DNA of 64,000 nt, taken from Pseudomonas sp. B21-040. Lineage in GTDB: Bacteria; Pseudomonadota; Gammaproteobacteria; Pseudomonadales; Pseudomonadaceae. A program made the position numbers and the translations under genes. Where the stretch lies: assembly GCF_024748695.1 (NCBI RefSeq), contig NZ_CP087176.1, positions 5,883,501 to 5,947,500 of the forward strand, in the 5' to 3' direction. The notes under the pieces are model-generated. The model ran no database searches and had not been told where the DNA came from. It was given only the letters and a program-made list of their open reading frames with translations. Shown piece after piece: positions 1 to 9,320 of the stretch (its first letter is position 1; every line of letters begins with the position of its first letter).

Positions 1-232
1 CGAACTGCGCGATGACGATCATCGACACCAGGCCGATGCCGAACGAAGTGGCTTGCTTGGCCAGCAGGTCCCAGCTTTTTCCGCTGGCCGAATACAGCAC
101 GAACAGACTGCCGGCGGCGAGGGTCAGCAGCAGAATCAACAAAGGGCCATCGATGTGCAGGCGCTGCAACAGCGTCGCACGGCGACGCATCACATCCTCG
201 CTGGAGAGCATGCGGTCGAAATTATTCTTCAC
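1..232 (-). CDS. rodA: RodA, peptidoglycan polymerase of the elongasome (5' part only)
   Basis: Only the first 77 codons lie in the window; the rest runs off the left edge. The GTG start overlaps the end of mrdA by 11 bases, the usual mrdA-rodA arrangement. The reading begins MKNNFDRMLSSEDVMRRR and goes into a first hydrophobic helix (LLILLLTLAAGSLFVLYSAS) and the start of a second. RodA is a SEDS-family inner-membrane glycosyltransferase that polymerises lipid II and works with PBP2 during cell elongation. The product is inferred from this N-terminus plus the position directly after mrdA. An in-frame ATG seven codons downstream is an alternative start. Confidence 0.85.
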   Translation of the reverse strand, partial: MKNNFDRMLSSEDVMRRRATLLQRLHIDGPLLILLLTLAAGSLFVLYSASGKSWDLLAKQATSFGIGLVSMIVIAQF

Positions 233-2117
233 GGGCCGTAGCCTCCGCACTGATAGGGCTGGCGTACTCGGCTTTGAGATGGCCGTCCTGGTCCAGGAGC
301 CAGGCATCCATGACTTGACGCACTACAGGCGCGGCGACCCCGGAACCGGACTCGCCGTTCTCGACCATGACCGACACCACGATTTGCGGGTTGTCGGCCG
401 GCGCAAAGCCGACAAACAAGGCGTGGTCACGGTGGCGTTCTTGCACTTTGGAGCGGTCGTACTTCTCGCCCTGCTTGATCGCGACCACCTGGGCCGTACC
501 ACTTTTGCCGGCGATCCGGTATTGCGCGCCGATCGAGGCCTTGCGCGCCGTACCGCGAGCGCCGTGCATCACTTGCTGCATACCGTGGTTGACCTTGGTC
601 CAGTCGGACGGATCGCGCAGGACGATGTCCGGCATCGGGTTTTCATCCTTGGGCTTCACGCCCTCAACCGTCTTGGCCAGGTGCGGCCGGTTCCACACGC
701 CTTTGTTGGCCACCAGCGCAGTGGCCTGGGCCAGCTGCAATGGCGTGGATTGCATGTAGCCCTGCCCGATCCCCAGAATCAGGGTTTCACCCGGGAACCA
801 CGCCTGGCGCCGGGTCGCACGTTTCCATTCACGGGACGGCATCAGGCCCGGCGACTCTTCGAACATGTCCAGCGAGACCTTTTGGCCAATGCCGAATTTG
901 CCCAGGTACGACGACAACCGGTCGATCCCCAGCTTGTGGGCCAGATCATAGAAGTAGGTGTCGTTGGACCGCATGATTGCCGTGTCCAGATCCACGTAAC
1001 CATCACCCGTACGGTTCCAGTTACGGTATTTGTGATCGTAGTTGGGCAGCATGTAGTAACCGGGGTCGAAGACTCGGGTCGACGCGGTGACCACCCCCGA
1101 ATCCAGACCGGCAATCGCCACCGCCGGCTTGATGGTCGAACCCGGCGGGTACAGGCCGCGCAACACGCGGTTGAACAGCGGCCGGTCGATGGAGTCGCGC
1201 AGCTCGGAATAGGCCTTGGAGCTGATGCCGGTGACGAACAGGTTCGGATCGAAACTCGGCTGACTGACCATCGCCAGCACTTCACCGGTTTTTGGGTCCA
1301 GTGCCACGACGGCACCACGACGTCCGCCAAGTGCGGTCTCGGCGGCTTCCTGCAATTTGATGTCCAGGCTCAGGACGATGTCCTTGCCAGGAATCGGATC
1401 GGTACGCTTGAGCACGCGCAATACGCGGCCCCGAGCGTTGGTTTCGACTTCCTCGTAACCGACCTGACCGTGCAGCTCGGGTTCGTAGAAGCGTTCGATG
1501 CCGGTTTTGCCAATTTGATGGGTGCCGCTGTAACTCACCGGATCCAGAGACTTGAGCTCTTTCTCGTTGATCCGCCCCATATAACCTACCGAGTGCGCAA
1601 AATGCGCACCCTGCGGATAGTGACGAACCAGCTGCGCGACCACTTCCACGCCCGGCAGACGGAACTGATTCACCGCGATACGGGCGATCTGTTCTTCGGT
1701 CAGCTCGAACAGGATCGGTACTGGCTCGAACGGCCGGCGCCCCTGCCGCATGCGCTTCTCGAAAATCATCCGATCCTCTGGAGTCAACTCCAGCACCTGG
1801 ACGATCACGTCGAGCACTTGTTGCCATTCACCAGAGCGTTCGCGGGTCATGCTCAGGCTGAAGCTGGGTCGGTTGTCGGCGATTACCACGCCATTGCGGT
1901 CGAAGATCAACCCGCGCGTGGGCGGAATCGGCTGCACATGGACGCGGTTGTTTTCCGAGAGGGTCGAGTGGTACTCGTACTGGATCACCTGAAGGAAATA
2001 CAGCCGCGCAATCAGTACGCAGATCAGCGTTACGACCGCAATTGCCCCGAACACGACGCGACCACGCACCAGACGGGCGTCTTTTTCGTGGTCCTTGATG
2101 CGAATCGGCTGAGACAT
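222..2117 (-). CDS. mrdA: Penicillin-binding protein 2, elongation transpeptidase
   Basis: This 631-residue class B PBP crosslinks peptidoglycan during lateral growth as the partner of RodA. One membrane helix lies near residues 20-42, followed by the PBP dimerisation domain. The transpeptidase motifs are all visible: PGSTIKP with nucleophile Ser at about residue 327, the SND triad in IMRSNDTYF, and KSGTAQV. The chosen ATG (MSQPIRIKDHEKDAR) is 10 bases after the rlmH stop; an upstream extension to 2168 would overlap rlmH and adds a non-homologous leader. It sits in a tight minus-strand cluster with rlmH upstream and rodA downstream, probably cotranscribed. Confidence 0.95.
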   Translation of the reverse strand: MSQPIRIKDHEKDARLVRGRVVFGAIAVVTLICVLIARLYFLQVIQYEYHSTLSENNRVHVQPIPPTRGLIFDRNGVVIADNRPSFSLSMTRERSGEWQQVLDVIVQVLELTPEDRMIFEKRMRQGRRPFEPVPILFELTEEQIARIAVNQFRLPGVEVVAQLVRHYPQGAHFAHSVGYMGRINEKELKSLDPVSYSGTHQIGKTGIERFYEPELHGQVGYEEVETNARGRVLRVLKRTDPIPGKDIVLSLDIKLQEAAETALGGRRGAVVALDPKTGEVLAMVSQPSFDPNLFVTGISSKAYSELRDSIDRPLFNRVLRGLYPPGSTIKPAVAIAGLDSGVVTASTRVFDPGYYMLPNYDHKYRNWNRTGDGYVDLDTAIMRSNDTYFYDLAHKLGIDRLSSYLGKFGIGQKVSLDMFEESPGLMPSREWKRATRRQAWFPGETLILGIGQGYMQSTPLQLAQATALVANKGVWNRPHLAKTVEGVKPKDENPMPDIVLRDPSDWTKVNHGMQQVMHGARGTARKASIGAQYRIAGKSGTAQVVAIKQGEKYDRSKVQERHRDHALFVGFAPADNPQIVVSVMVENGESGSGVAAPVVRQVMDAWLLDQDGHLKAEYASPISAEATAREE

Positions 2118-2127
2118 GAGGGCAGAA

Positions 2128-2595
2128 CTACTTGTGGTATGGGTGGCCGGACAGGACTGTCCAGGCACGGTACAGCTGTTCGCCGATCAGAATTCGCACC
2201 AATGGGTGCGGCAACGTCAACGGCGACAATGACCAGCGCTGATCGGCTCGGGCACAGACTTCCGGCGCCAGCCCTTCGGGGCCGCCGACCATGAAGTTGA
2301 CCGTGCGCGAGTCCAGGCGCCAGCGATCGAGTTCGACCGCCAGCTGCTCAGTGCTCCAGGGTTTGCCGTGGACTTCGAGAGTGACAATACGCTCGTTCGG
2401 CCCGACTTTGGCCAGCATGGCTTCGCCTTCCTGACGGATGAAGCGCGCCACGTCGGCGTTCTTGCCACGGGTATTGAGCGGTATTTCCACCAGTTCCAGC
2501 GCCAGCTCGGACGGAAGACGCTTGGCATATTCATGCCAGCCTTCTTCCACCCACTTGGGCATCCGTGAACCGACGGCGATCAGTCGCAGTCGCAC
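2128..2595 (-). CDS. rlmH: 23S rRNA (pseudouridine(1915)-N3)-methyltransferase RlmH
   Basis: 155 residues, the normal length for the family. RlmH is a small SPOUT methyltransferase that methylates pseudouridine 1915 in helix 69 of 23S rRNA on assembled ribosomes. Family signatures seen are the start [16 protein letters not shown], the SAM-binding knot segment [13 protein letters not shown], and the C-terminal [18 protein letters not shown] followed by a short GHPYHK tail. It begins 9 bases after the rsfS stop and ends 10 bases before mrdA, so it lies inside one transcription unit. Confidence 0.96.
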   Translation of the reverse strand: MRLRLIAVGSRMPKWVEEGWHEYAKRLPSELALELVEIPLNTRGKNADVARFIRQEGEAMLAKVGPNERIVTLEVHGKPWSTEQLAVELDRWRLDSRTVNFMVGGPEGLAPEVCARADQRWSLSPLTLPHPLVRILIGEQLYRAWTVLSGHPYHK

Positions 2596-2604
2596 AGCGG
2601 GCCC

Positions 2605-3099
2605 TTATTGCTGGTCTTTGTTGAGCTTGATGAAATGCTCGTGGGTGTTTTCCGGGCTGTGGTGGGCCGCGTTCAGAGCACGGCTCTGCTCTGCGCCGGA
2701 CCACAGACGCTCCAGGTCGTAGAACTGGCGAGCCGAGGCGGTCATCATGTGAACGATGACATCGTCCATGTCCAGCAGGACCCAGTCGCTGTCGCCCTTG
2801 CCTTCTTCACCCAGCGGCTTGACACCCTGAGCCTTGACCGCTTCGCGGACCTTGTCCAGCATCGCGCCGATCTGGCGGTTGGAGGTACCGGTAGCGATGA
2901 TCATGAAGTCAGTGATGCTCTGCTTTTCACGAACGTCGATCGCCTGAATGTCCTGGGCCTTGACGTCTTCCAGGGCCGCTACGGCAACCTTGACCAGCTC
3001 TTCGCCAGCGAGTGGTGCGCCGGTTGGAACTACTTCTGGCAGCGGGGCGCTCTTGAATGTGCCTTTGCGCTTTACTTTAGCTACGTCTTTGTCAGTCAT
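2605..3099 (-). CDS. rsfS: Ribosomal silencing factor RsfS
   Basis: 164 residues. RsfS binds uL14 on the 50S subunit and blocks joining with 30S when nutrients are scarce. The core is the DUF143/Iojap fold: DVREKQSITDFMIIATGTSNRQ, then EGKGDSDWVLLDMDDVIVHMM and ARQFYDLERLW. Pseudomonas versions carry a lysine-rich N-terminal extension, seen here as KVKRKGTFKSAPLPEV. I chose the ATG at 3099 (MTDKDVAKV) over a longer frame from 3141, because the latter enters the nadD end without a ribosome site. Located between nadD and rlmH as in most gammaproteobacteria. Confidence 0.95.
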   Translation of the reverse strand: MTDKDVAKVKRKGTFKSAPLPEVVPTGAPLAGEELVKVAVAALEDVKAQDIQAIDVREKQSITDFMIIATGTSNRQIGAMLDKVREAVKAQGVKPLGEEGKGDSDWVLLDMDDVIVHMMTASARQFYDLERLWSGAEQSRALNAAHHSPENTHEHFIKLNKDQQ

Positions 3100-3171
3100 A
3101 TAAAACTCGTTTTGCTCGTATGTTCGGGGGCTTCGATACACGTGGTCACGTGCCTTGAAGCGCGCCTCTTT

Positions 3172-3861
3172 TCAGTTCGACGCACGGTAAAGTCCGTGCG
3201 CATCGATGTAGGCCAGGACCGCGTCGGGCACCAGGAAACGTACCGACTTACCGCTGGCCAGCAGTTGACGGATCTGGGTGGCGGATACCGCGAGCGGTGT
3301 CTGCCAGACGAATGCAATCTGTCCGCTCGGCCCATTGAGGGCCAGCGGGTCGCTCACCGAGCGCGCTGCCAGCAGGTTGCGCAAGGCATCCGGCGGTTCG
3401 CTGTCGGCATCCGGGCGTTGCAGCACCAGGATGTGGCAATGCTGGAGCAACTCTTCCCAGCGGTGCCAAGTGGGCAGGCCGCAAAATGCGTCCCAGCCCA
3501 GAAGTAGAAATACCTGGTCCTGCGCGGCCAGTTCGGCACGCATCAATTCCAGGGTATCGATAGTGTAGGACGGTTTGTCCCGCTGCAATTCGCGGGCGTC
3601 CACCACCAACGGCGCCACACCGGCCACCGCGCACTCGACCATCGCCAGACGGTCTTTTGCCGACACTTGCGGCGTATCACGATGCGGAGGCCTGGCACTG
3701 GGTGTCAGACGCAACTCATCGAGCGCCAGCGACTCGGCGACTTCCAGCGCACTGCGCAAATGGCCGATGTGCACCGGGTCGAACGTGCCGCCCAGCATGC
3801 CAATGCGCCGAGGTTGAGGCGTGTCGGCGGTGGCTGGGGTTGTCGGGGCGAGGTCGCTCAA
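3172..3861 (-). CDS. nadD: Nicotinate-nucleotide adenylyltransferase
   Basis: Adenylates nicotinate mononucleotide to deamido-NAD in the common NAD route. The nucleotidyltransferase signature [15 protein letters not shown] is near the N-terminus, and [23 protein letters not shown] carries the second nucleotide-binding motif close to the C-terminus. The start is uncertain. The first in-frame ATG is at 3897, inside proA; a TTG at 3861 lies one base beyond the proA stop and gives a 229-residue protein starting [14 protein letters not shown] list the TTG because it fits the gene junction and leaves a short leader before RRIGMLGG. Function is certain; the exact N-terminus is not. Confidence 0.92.
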   Translation of the reverse strand: MSDLAPTTPATADTPQPRRIGMLGGTFDPVHIGHLRSALEVAESLALDELRLTPSARPPHRDTPQVSAKDRLAMVECAVAGVAPLVVDARELQRDKPSYTIDTLELMRAELAAQDQVFLLLGWDAFCGLPTWHRWEELLQHCHILVLQRPDADSEPPDALRNLLAARSVSDPLALNGPSGQIAFVWQTPLAVSATQIRQLLASGKSVRFLVPDAVLAYIDAHGLYRASN

Positions 3862-3862
3862 G

Positions 3863-5134
3863 TCAGACCGACGCCTGGCCGCGCAACTGGCCATCACCGA
3901 CCACGATGTACTTCTCGCACGTCAAACCTTCGAGGCCCACCGGGCCGCGGGCGTGCAGCTTATCAGTAGAAATGCCAATCTCGGCACCCAATCCGTATTC
4001 AAAGCCATCGGCGAAGCATGTCGGCGTGTTGATCATGACCGACGATGAATCGACTTGCGCCACAAAACGCCGGGTATCAGCGAGGTTTTCGCTGACGATC
4101 GAGTCGGTGTGATGGGAGCCGTACCGATTGATGTGGTCGATGGCCTGATCGAGGCCGTCGACCACGCGGATCGACAGAATCGGTGCCAGGTATTCGGTGG
4201 TCCAGTCGTCTTCGGTCGCCGCCGCAGCATCGATAATCGCCCGCGTGCGCTCGCAACCGCGCAGCTCGACGCCTTTTTCGCGGAACTGGGCAGCCATCGA
4301 TGGCAGGAAATCTTTGGCAACGCTTTGATCGACCAATAGCGTTTCCATCGCGCCGCAAATGCCATAACGGTAGGTCTTGGCGTTGAACGCAATGCGCTGG
4401 GCTTTCGCCAGATCGGCGTGAGGGCTGACGTAGACGTGACAAATACCATCCAGGTGCTTGATGACAGGCACGCGGGCGTCACGACTGACGCGCTCGATCA
4501 GGCCACGGCCACCACGGGGCACGATGACATCGACGTATTCCGGCATGGTAATCAGCGCGCCAACGGCGGCACGATCGGTGGTTTCGACCACTTGCACCAC
4601 AGCGCCAGGCAGTTCGGCTTCAGCCAGGCCGCGCTGGATGCAGGCGGCGATGGCGCGATTGGAGTGGATCGCCTCGGAACCGCCACGCAGGATGGTTGCA
4701 TTGCCGGATTTGAGGCACAGGCTGGCGGCATCGATGGTCACGTTGGGACGGGATTCGTAGATGATCCCGATCACGCCCAGCGGCACGCGCATTTTTCCAA
4801 CCTGGATGCCCGACGGACGGAAACTCATGTCGCGGATCGCGCCTACCGGGTCCGGCAATGCAGCTACCTGGCGCAAACCGACGATCATGCCGTCGATGCG
4901 TTCCGGGGTCAGCGCCAGACGCTCCAGCAGGGCCGGTTCAAGACCATTGGCCCGACCAGCGGCCAAATCCAGTTCATTGGCCGCCGTCAACTCGGCGCGT
5001 GCAGCGTCCAGCGCATCAGCGGCGGCTTGCAAGGCGCGGTTTTTCTGCGCGGTGCTGGCACAGCCGATGACGCGAGCGGCTTCGCGAGCAGCGCGGCCCA
5101 GGCGGGTCATGTAGTCAAGAACGGACTCAGTCAT
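3863..5134 (-). CDS. proA: Gamma-glutamyl phosphate reductase
   Basis: 423 residues, full length. Catalyses the NADPH-dependent second step of proline synthesis, turning glutamyl-5-phosphate into glutamate semialdehyde. It belongs to the aldehyde dehydrogenase superfamily: the catalytic cysteine is in [10 protein letters not shown] (Cys232), and [20 protein letters not shown] and [13 protein letters not shown] are conserved proA blocks. First gene of the minus-strand cluster proA-nadD-rsfS-rlmH-mrdA-rodA. The 189-base gap upstream, shared with the divergent DNA glycosylase, should carry promoters for both directions; I could not pick a convincing -10/-35 pair. Confidence 0.97.
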   Translation of the reverse strand: MTESVLDYMTRLGRAAREAARVIGCASTAQKNRALQAAADALDAARAELTAANELDLAAGRANGLEPALLERLALTPERIDGMIVGLRQVAALPDPVGAIRDMSFRPSGIQVGKMRVPLGVIGIIYESRPNVTIDAASLCLKSGNATILRGGSEAIHSNRAIAACIQRGLAEAELPGAVVQVVETTDRAAVGALITMPEYVDVIVPRGGRGLIERVSRDARVPVIKHLDGICHVYVSPHADLAKAQRIAFNAKTYRYGICGAMETLLVDQSVAKDFLPSMAAQFREKGVELRGCERTRAIIDAAAATEDDWTTEYLAPILSIRVVDGLDQAIDHINRYGSHHTDSIVSENLADTRRFVAQVDSSSVMINTPTCFADGFEYGLGAEIGISTDKLHARGPVGLEGLTCEKYIVVGDGQLRGQASV

Positions 5135-5323
5135 GGTCTGGAGTGGTCTTTGCTAAGGTCTTGGTAAAGAGTAAAGCGGCAGATTATAGCTGTCGCGTCC
5201 CCCGACTAACAGCGGTGACGGGCGGATGGTCGAAATCAAGAGCAATTTGCCGACGTTCAGCCGTGATTAAGCTGCAAATTGTTATCATCACCGCTCTATC
5301 AGCCCTGATAAACGCCGTTCATC

Positions 5324-6022
5324 ATGTCCAACCTGACTGTTCGAGCGTCCGCTGCGAGCCGGCCCATCGGGCTCCCGGATGCGTTTTTCGACCGCGACGC
5401 GCAAACGCTGGCCCAGGATCTACTCGGTAAAGTCATCCGCCATCGAGTGGGCGACCTGTGGTTCAGCGCCCGAATTATCGAAACCGAAGCCTATTACTTC
5501 GAAGAAAAAGGCAGTCACGCCTCCCTTGGCTACACAGAAAAGCGTAAGGCTTTGTTTCTGGATGGCGGCCACATCTATATGTATTACGCCCGCGGCGGCG
5601 ATTCCCTGAACTTCAGCGCCCAAGGCCCCGGCAACGCGGTGCTGATCAAATCGGCCTATCCATGGGTCGATGAATTGAGCGGGCCGGCGAGTCTGGCGCA
5701 AATGCTGCTGAACAACCCCGATGCACAGGGCCGCCCTCGTCCCTCGCAAAAGCTGTGTGCCGGGCAAACATTGCTCTGCAAGTCGCTGGGTTTGAAGGTG
5801 CCGGTCTGGGACGCCAAGCGCTTCGACCACGACGTGCTGCTGGTCGAAGACATCGGCCCGGCGCCCACCCACATCATCCAGACCACGCGCCTGGGCATCC
5901 CTCACGGACGCGATGAACACTTGATGTACCGCTTTGTCGATGCGGCCTACGCGCCGTATTGCACACGCAACCCTCTGCGCCGGGGACAGGTCGAAGGTCG
6001 CGATTATTTTTTGCTGCCATGA
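5324..6022 (+). CDS. DNA-3-methyladenine glycosylase, AAG/MPG family
   Basis: 232 residues. Removes alkylated purines (3-methyladenine, hypoxanthine and similar) in base-excision repair. Unlike the HhH glycosylases Tag and AlkA, it matches the eukaryote-type AAG fold: DLLGKVIRH, ARIIETEAYYFEEKGSHAS with the conserved glutamate-tyrosine pair, GHIYMYYARGGDSLNF, and the C-terminal FVDAAYAPYCTRNPLRRG. The ATG follows a 189-base spacer opposite proA. It appears monocistronic; the next gene starts 108 bases later and is unrelated. In PAO1 the homologue is, from memory, PA4010. Confidence 0.92.
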   Translation: MSNLTVRASAASRPIGLPDAFFDRDAQTLAQDLLGKVIRHRVGDLWFSARIIETEAYYFEEKGSHASLGYTEKRKALFLDGGHIYMYYARGGDSLNFSAQGPGNAVLIKSAYPWVDELSGPASLAQMLLNNPDAQGRPRPSQKLCAGQTLLCKSLGLKVPVWDAKRFDHDVLLVEDIGPAPTHIIQTTRLGIPHGRDEHLMYRFVDAAYAPYCTRNPLRRGQVEGRDYFLLP

Positions 6023-6130
6023 CAGTAGCGAAATCTTGATGCAAAGCAGTTCCCACAGGGATTCTGTGGTGTTGCTTAAATTGTATTTGCCCACCTGTGG
6101 CCAATTGAACGTTCGATGGAGTTGTTTTTT

Positions 6131-7447
6131 ATGGGCCCATGGCTCGATAGCGTGACCGGCTGGTTGGCGGCTAATCCGCAATGGCTGGCTGCAGCAGTGT
6201 TCATCGTGGCTTTTGTGGAATGCCTGGCGATTGCCGGACTGATCGTACCCGGCACAGTGTTGCTGTTTGCTGTGGCGGTATTGGCCGGGAGCGGTGCGTT
6301 GTCACTGAGTGAAACGCTGTTGCTGGGGTTCGTTGCCGGTGTGCTGGGTGACATTGTTTCGTACTTCGTCGGCCGGCACTTCCACCAGAATATCCGTCGT
6401 TTGCCGGGGTTGCGTCATCACCCCGAGTGGATCGCCGGCGCCGAGTCCTATTTCCAACGCTATGGCATCGCCAGCCTGCTGGTCGGGCGCTTCATCGGGC
6501 CGTTGCGACCGATGCTGCCGATGGTCGCCGGGATGTTCGACATGCCGTTTCCGCGCTTTGCCGCAGTCAGCGTGTTGGCCGCCGCTGGCTGGAGTGTTGC
6601 CTATTTGCTACCCGGTTGGGCCACAGGGGCGGCGATTCGCCTGCCACTGCCGGAAGGTTTCTGGCCTGAAGCCGGGATCGTCGCAGGCAGTATTGCCGTC
6701 TTGGTGGGCTTGAGCGTCACCAGCAGTCTGCGCCGCCATCGCCAGGCGACGACGCTGATTGCCGGCATGAGTTTTCTGATTCTGGTGGGACTGTTTATCG
6801 GCTACCCGCACCTGACCGCACTCGATCAAGGCGTAATGACCCTGGTGCAGGAACACCGCGGCCCGATGCTCGACGAAGTCGCCGTCGTCTTCACACTGAT
6901 TGGCGAATTTCGCAACATGCTGGTATTCAGCGCGCTGCTGACCGGCCTTTTGCTGATTGCGCGGCAATGGCGCCAGGCGATTTTCGCCGGCAGCACCCTG
7001 CTCTGCACCGCGCTGGCCAACACCGCAACCAAACACTTTTTCGCCCGCCTGCGCCCGGAAGTGTTGAGTGATCCATTGACCAGTTACAGCATGCCCAGCG
7101 GTCACGCCTCCGGCTCATTCGCGCTGTTCCTGACCCTCGCCGTACTGGCGGGCCGAGGGCAACCGCCACGGATGCGCCTGACCTGGTTGCTGCTGGGCTG
7201 CTTGCCCGCGCTGGCAATTTCCCTGTCGCGGGTGTATCTGGGCGCGCATTGGCCGACGGATGTACTGGCGGGTGCGGTGCTGGCGGCGGCCGTGTGTGCG
7301 GCGAGCTTGTGGCTGACTCAGCGCAAGGCGCCACTCAATGCCATGCCACCCAAGGTCTGGTGGCTGGTGCTGCCAGTACTGGTGGCGTTGTTCGGGTTCT
7401 TTGTGTTGCGGCATTTGCCACATACGTTGTTGCGGTATGCCTACTGA
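6131..7447 (+). CDS. DedA (SNARE-associated)-PAP2 phosphatase fusion membrane protein
   Basis: 438 residues in two halves. Residues 1-200 are a DedA/VTT domain: ECLAIAGLIVPGTVLL, a GDIVSYFVGR segment and LLVGRFIGPLRPMLPMVAG. Residues 205-435 are a PAP2 acid phosphatase domain with all three motifs: KHFFARLRP, PSGHASGS and SRVYLGAHWPTD. At least ten hydrophobic helices are visible. The family is thought to handle lipid pyrophosphates or phosphatidate in the inner membrane; the substrate here is unknown. I chose ATG 6131 because GGAG lies nine bases before it, while an in-frame ATG at 6116 has no ribosome site. Its stop abuts the stop of the convergent next gene. Confidence 0.88.
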   Translation: MGPWLDSVTGWLAANPQWLAAAVFIVAFVECLAIAGLIVPGTVLLFAVAVLAGSGALSLSETLLLGFVAGVLGDIVSYFVGRHFHQNIRRLPGLRHHPEWIAGAESYFQRYGIASLLVGRFIGPLRPMLPMVAGMFDMPFPRFAAVSVLAAAGWSVAYLLPGWATGAAIRLPLPEGFWPEAGIVAGSIAVLVGLSVTSSLRRHRQATTLIAGMSFLILVGLFIGYPHLTALDQGVMTLVQEHRGPMLDEVAVVFTLIGEFRNMLVFSALLTGLLLIARQWRQAIFAGSTLLCTALANTATKHFFARLRPEVLSDPLTSYSMPSGHASGSFALFLTLAVLAGRGQPPRMRLTWLLLGCLPALAISLSRVYLGAHWPTDVLAGAVLAAAVCAASLWLTQRKAPLNAMPPKVWWLVLPVLVALFGFFVLRHLPHTLLRYAY

Positions 7448-8038
7448 TCAGGCAAACAACTCACCCTGCAACTCATCCAGCAACGCCTGAATCGCATCCA
7501 GCCGTTGCTGCGGATCGTCGAGTTGCAGCAGGTCTATCTTGTCGACCTCGGCAAATGGCAGCAGGTACGCCAGTTGATTGGCCAGCGACTGCTGCCCGGT
7601 TGCCTCGGTCCCCATGTTCAGGGCCTCGACCATCGGGTGTTCGGCCAAGGCCTTGAGCAACGCAACCAGGTCGGCGTCCTCGTCCTGCAAGGGTTGCTCG
7701 GGTTCGTCTTCCAGCCATTCGACTTCAGCGACGGTCAACTGATCACGCTGAACCTCGGTGCGCAAAACCTGGAAACGGCGCCCGCCCTGCACCCGAATAC
7801 CCAGCAAGCCGTTGTCCTGCTGTTTGAAATCGGTGATCCGCGCTTCGCACCCCACCAAGGCATACCCTGCCGGCGCGATGCCGACTTCTTCGCCGTCGAG
7901 GATGCACACCACACCGAAGCCGCCGCCCTGTTTCATGCAGCGGCCGATCATGTCCAGGTAGCGCGCTTCGAAGATCTGCAAGTCGAGGATGCAGCCAGGA
8001 AACAGCACCGTGTTCAGCGGGAAAAGCGGTAAGTTCAT
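7448..8038 (-). CDS. LON N-terminal-like (substrate-binding) domain protein
   Basis: 196 residues resembling only the N-terminal substrate-binding domain of Lon protease: MNLPLFPLNTVLFPGCILDLQIFEARYLDMI, then GFGVVCILDGEEVG and GRRFQVL. There is no AAA+ module and no serine-lysine protease domain, so it is not a peptidase. Stand-alone LON-domain proteins are widespread in proteobacteria and their role is poorly defined. AAGGA placed seven bases upstream supports the ATG at 8038; an ATG six bases earlier sits too close to it. It starts 11 bases after lrgB ends and is probably cotranscribed with lrgAB. It converges tail to tail with the DedA-PAP2 gene. Confidence 0.85.
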   Translation of the reverse strand: MNLPLFPLNTVLFPGCILDLQIFEARYLDMIGRCMKQGGGFGVVCILDGEEVGIAPAGYALVGCEARITDFKQQDNGLLGIRVQGGRRFQVLRTEVQRDQLTVAEVEWLEDEPEQPLQDEDADLVALLKALAEHPMVEALNMGTEATGQQSLANQLAYLLPFAEVDKIDLLQLDDPQQRLDAIQALLDELQGELFA

Positions 8039-8048
8039 AGACATTTCC

Positions 8049-8765
8049 TTACACCACCATCGACACCGCCAACGGCAGGAACACCGCTGTGGCCACACCC
8101 ATCAGACTCATCGCCAGCGCCGCAAAGGCGCCGCACTCTTCACTTTCCTGCAGGGCTACCGAAGTGCCGACCGCATGGGCCGTCATTCCCAATGCCATGC
8201 CGCGCGCTTCCGGGCTGCGCACACCGAGCCGCGTCAACAGACCAGGGCCGAAGATCGCACCGATCACGCCAGTGATCAACACGAACACCGCCGCCAGCGC
8301 CGCGACACCACCGATCTGCTCGGCCACCAGCATGGCAATCGGCGACGTTACCGACTTCGGCGCCATGGTCATCAGGATCATGTGCTCGGCACCGAACCAC
8401 CACCCCAGCAACACGCCCATGCCCGTGGCCACCACGCCACCTATCACCAGCGTAGTAAATATCGGCCAGAACAACTGCCGAATCCTTCGCAGATTGAGGT
8501 ACAGCGGCACGGCCAGTGCAACCGTTGCGGGTCCGAGCAGGATGCTGAGGATCTCGGTGCTCTTGCGGTACTCCGCGTAGGTCAGGCCGCAGGTCAGCAG
8601 GACACCGATCACCACCAACATGGAGACCAGCACTGGCTGCAAAAAGATCCAGCGGGTTTTCTCAAAAGCCGCCAGCACCAGTTGATAAGCACCCAATGTA
8701 ATACCGATGCCGAACAGCGGATGATGGATCACCGAGTCGAGTGCGCCGTGCCAATCAAGGGTCAT
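8049..8765 (-). CDS. LrgB/CidB family membrane protein
   Basis: 238 residues with about six to seven hydrophobic helices. The LrgB signature appears as PKSVTSPIAMLVAEQIGG followed by RLGVRSPEARGMALGMTAHAVGTS, the best conserved block of the family. LrgA/LrgB-type pairs are linked to control of murein hydrolase activity and, in several bacteria, to export of small carboxylates at the end of growth. It overlaps lrgA by four bases (ATGA), so the two are translationally coupled. Whether this pair acts on autolysis or as a transporter cannot be told from sequence. Confidence 0.88.
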   Translation of the reverse strand: MTLDWHGALDSVIHHPLFGIGITLGAYQLVLAAFEKTRWIFLQPVLVSMLVVIGVLLTCGLTYAEYRKSTEILSILLGPATVALAVPLYLNLRRIRQLFWPIFTTLVIGGVVATGMGVLLGWWFGAEHMILMTMAPKSVTSPIAMLVAEQIGGVAALAAVFVLITGVIGAIFGPGLLTRLGVRSPEARGMALGMTAHAVGTSVALQESEECGAFAALAMSLMGVATAVFLPLAVSMVV

Positions 8766-9124
8766 TGGTCATCTCCGCGATGGGCATGGCGCTTGACCAT
8801 GCGTTGCATCAGCACCCCGGCAAACGCCATGGACAGCAGCAGCGACAACACCAACGCACCGACGATGGCCCAGAAATCGGCGGCAATATCCTTGGCATAC
8901 ACCATCACGCCCACGGCCGGCGGCACCAGCAGCAACGGCAAGTACCGCAGCAGGCTGCTGGCCGCCAGGCTCAGCGGTTCGCCGACTTGCCCGCGTGAAA
9001 TCAGATACACCAGCAACAGCAGTAAGCCGACAATCGGCCCCGGCAGCACCGGTAAAAACAAGTGGTTGATGGCTGTGCCCAGCAATTGGAACAGCACCAG
9101 CCAGGTCAGGCCACGTAACAACAT
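8762..9124 (-). CDS. LrgA/CidA family holin-like membrane protein
   Basis: 120 residues with four hydrophobic helices, the normal size for CidA/LrgA. The family block LPGPIVGLLLLL is present near residue 28, followed by LRYLPLLLVPPAVGVMVY. These proteins are holin-like partners of LrgB. First gene of the minus-strand lrgA-lrgB-LON-domain set. The 196-base gap to the divergent MaoC gene should contain its promoter; a LysR-type CidR regulator, often found next to such pairs, is not adjacent here. Confidence 0.85.
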   Translation of the reverse strand: MLLRGLTWLVLFQLLGTAINHLFLPVLPGPIVGLLLLLVYLISRGQVGEPLSLAASSLLRYLPLLLVPPAVGVMVYAKDIAADFWAIVGALVLSLLLSMAFAGVLMQRMVKRHAHRGDDQ

Positions 9125-9320
9125 CCGGCATCTCCCGCGCTCGCCCCACCCAAAAAGGGGCCGCGTATTATAAGCACGTCAACGCTATGGATCGGCATTC
9201 GCCAAAAGCATGGTCAGTTGACCGGAGCAATCGGCCATGTTGATCTACAGTGGTTCGCAGGGAGGTCAAATCCCCCCACCCGAAAAACTATAAATCCGAT
9301 GAAACACAAGGAGAGTCTCA

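Noticed and set aside
12-2294. 760-codon plus-strand open frame
   Set aside because: Antisense shadow of mrdA and rlmH; arginine- and histidine-rich composition and no domain.
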